Source of the DNA: Sphingomonadaceae bacterium
GTDB taxonomy: Bacteria > Pseudomonadota > Alphaproteobacteria > Sphingomonadales > Sphingomonadaceae
Assembly (NCBI GenBank): GCA_947442095.1
Contig: CANEVG010000191.1
Span: 1-6,829 of the forward strand
Reading direction: 5' to 3'
DNA: 6,829 bases
Part shown: one piece after another, positions 6,229-6,829 of the stretch
Layout of the letters: each line of letters starts with the position of its first letter
Position numbering within the stretch: position 1 is the first letter of the stretch
Made by a program: the position numbers and the translations under genes
The notes under the pieces: model-generated
What the model was told of the DNA's origin: nothing
Databases searched by the model: none
What the model saw: the letters and a program-made list of their open reading frames with translations, nothing else

Positions 6229-6614
6229 TCCTCGACACCTCGGCGCTGGTCGCTGTGCTCTATCGCGAGCCCGAGGCGGAAGCGTTTGTGTGCCTGATCC
6301 ACGAGGCCGAGGTCTGCCGGATCAGCGTGGCCAACCATCTTGAACTCGTCATGGTAGTGGAAAGCCAACTCGGGCCTGAAGGCACGCGGCAAGCCAACGC
6401 CTTCGTCCGGCGGGCGGGCATCAGCATCGAGCCGGTGACGCTGGAACATGGCGCGCTCGCGCGGCAGGCGTTTCTTGATTTCGGCAAAGGTCGGCACAAG
6501 GCCGGGCTGAACTTCGGCGATTGCTTTGCCTATGCACTGGCCCGCGCCAGCGGCGAGCCGCTGCTGTTCAAGGGAGAGGACTTTGCGCTGACGGATATTG
6601 CGGCGGTGGCTTAG
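6225..6614 (+). CDS. vapC: VapC-family toxin, PIN-domain ribonuclease
   Basis: VapC toxins are Mg-dependent endoribonucleases that block translation by cutting tRNA or rRNA when the labile antitoxin is lost. The 129-residue length is typical. The PIN-domain acidic residues are present: Asp4 in ILDTSAL, Glu40 in NHLELVMV, Asp99 in NFGDCFAYALA and Asp119 in FKGEDFALTD. The GRHKAGLNFGDC stretch (89-100) is the classical VapC motif. All four metal-binding positions are intact and no frameshift is visible, so the toxin should be active. The target RNA cannot be read from the sequence. It shares the ATGA junction with vapB, and both should come from one promoter upstream of 5980. Base composition is like the neighbours, giving no sign of recent transfer. 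Confidence 0.93.
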   Translation: MILDTSALVAVLYREPEAEAFVCLIHEAEVCRISVANHLELVMVVESQLGPEGTRQANAFVRRAGISIEPVTLEHGALARQAFLDFGKGRHKAGLNFGDCFAYALARASGEPLLFKGEDFALTDIAAVA

Positions 6615-6664
6615 GCGGTTTTTGGGGCTGGCTCCCGAAGTGCTGAAGGACCGCTTTGTCGTGG

Positions 6665-6693
6665 TTAACGGACTTTGAGCATTCTCTTATAGA
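6665..6693 (+). promoter_or_regulatory. Candidate sigma70-type promoter for the 6723 gene
   Basis: A -35-like TTAACG (6665-6670, four of six matches to TTGACA) and a -10-like TATAGA (6688-6693, four of six matches to TATAAT) are separated by the ideal 17 bp. Transcription would start near 6700, shortly before the ribosome site. The match is only moderate. Confidence 0.38.
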
Positions 6694-6710
6694 TCGTCGT
6701 CAATTGGACT

Positions 6711-6716
6711 GGAGGA
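6711..6716 (+). promoter_or_regulatory. Ribosome binding site for the 6723 gene
   Basis: GGAGGA with six bases to the ATG at 6723 is a strong Shine-Dalgarno match. It is the main reason to accept the truncated gene that follows. Confidence 0.7.
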
Positions 6717-6722
6717 CGATTG

Positions 6723-6829
6723 ATGGCGAAAGCACTGCGATATGCTTCTGTGCTGCTCATTAGCGCCTGCCTCGCCTCAGCTCCGTATTTTTCGGTGACG
6801 GAGACCGCATTCAGGCTACAAGGCAGCCA
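6723..6829 (+). CDS. N-terminal fragment of an exported protein, function unknown
   Basis: Only the first 35 codons are in the window. The peptide has a basic start (Lys3, Arg6), a hydrophobic core at 8-15 and ISAC at 13-16, which can be read as a lipobox with Cys16 as lipidated residue. A signal peptidase I site after ASA (18-20) is less likely, because proline follows at +1. The protein is therefore probably secreted, perhaps as a lipoprotein. The family is not recognisable from this fragment. An upstream promoter candidate and an excellent ribosome site suggest it is transcribed on its own, separate from vapBC. Confidence 0.62.
   Translation, partial: MAKALRYASVLLISACLASAPYFSVTETAFRLQGS

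Larger units (their letters stand above)
6615..6722. other. Intergenic region downstream of vapC
   Basis: This 108-bp stretch separates vapC from the last gene. It is less GC-rich in its second half. I see no strong terminator hairpin after vapC; the short GGG/CCC complement near 6624-6636 is too weak to call. The promoter and ribosome site listed separately lie in its right part. Confidence 0.5.

Noticed and set aside
6624..6636. Possible terminator after vapC
   Set aside because: Only three G-C pairs can form around the loop, and no T-run follows.

Overview
The window looks like chromosomal DNA from a GC-rich alphaproteobacterium, most probably a sphingomonad (Erythrobacter, Novosphingobium or Sphingopyxis type). 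This is inferred from base composition, codon use, the aerobic-type cobaltochelatase CobT start and the priA/transaldolase neighbourhood. No database search was possible, so the genus is a guess. The gene content is mostly housekeeping, with one compact toxin-antitoxin module. I found no evidence of phage, insertion sequences, CRISPR, rRNA or tRNA.

Left arm (1-1613), all on the minus strand and read right to left: a TalC/MipB-type transaldolase (960-1613), two small four-helix membrane proteins packed 3 bp apart (522-908 and 156-518), then the first codons of cobT (1-146, cut by the window edge). The last three genes are close enough to be one transcription unit. The transaldolase lies 51 bp upstream of them and may belong to it. 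The stretch 1614-1736 separates this group from the divergent priA.

Middle (1737-5943): priA on the plus strand encodes a full-length replication-restart helicase. A perfect 9-bp hairpin follows its stop codon. Next comes an exported serine hydrolase of the beta-lactamase/penicillin-binding fold (3972-5057), with its own strong ribosome binding site. It converges on a minus-strand P-loop kinase of the plant-type D-glycerate 3-kinase family (5014-5943). The two coding ends overlap by 44 bp, so no terminator fits between them.

Right arm (5944-6829): a vapBC toxin-antitoxin pair on the plus strand is divergent from the kinase. The antitoxin probably starts at a GTG at 5980. A cluster of TAGAAA repeats sits in the short kinase-vapB gap and is the best candidate operator in the window. 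A 108-bp non-coding stretch with a plausible sigma70-type promoter leads into a truncated gene for a secreted or lipidated protein starting at 6723.

Nothing here amounts to a convincing new system. The observations most worth a second look are the vapB operator-like repeats, the convergent coding overlap, the hairpin after priA and the pair of small membrane proteins ahead of cobT.
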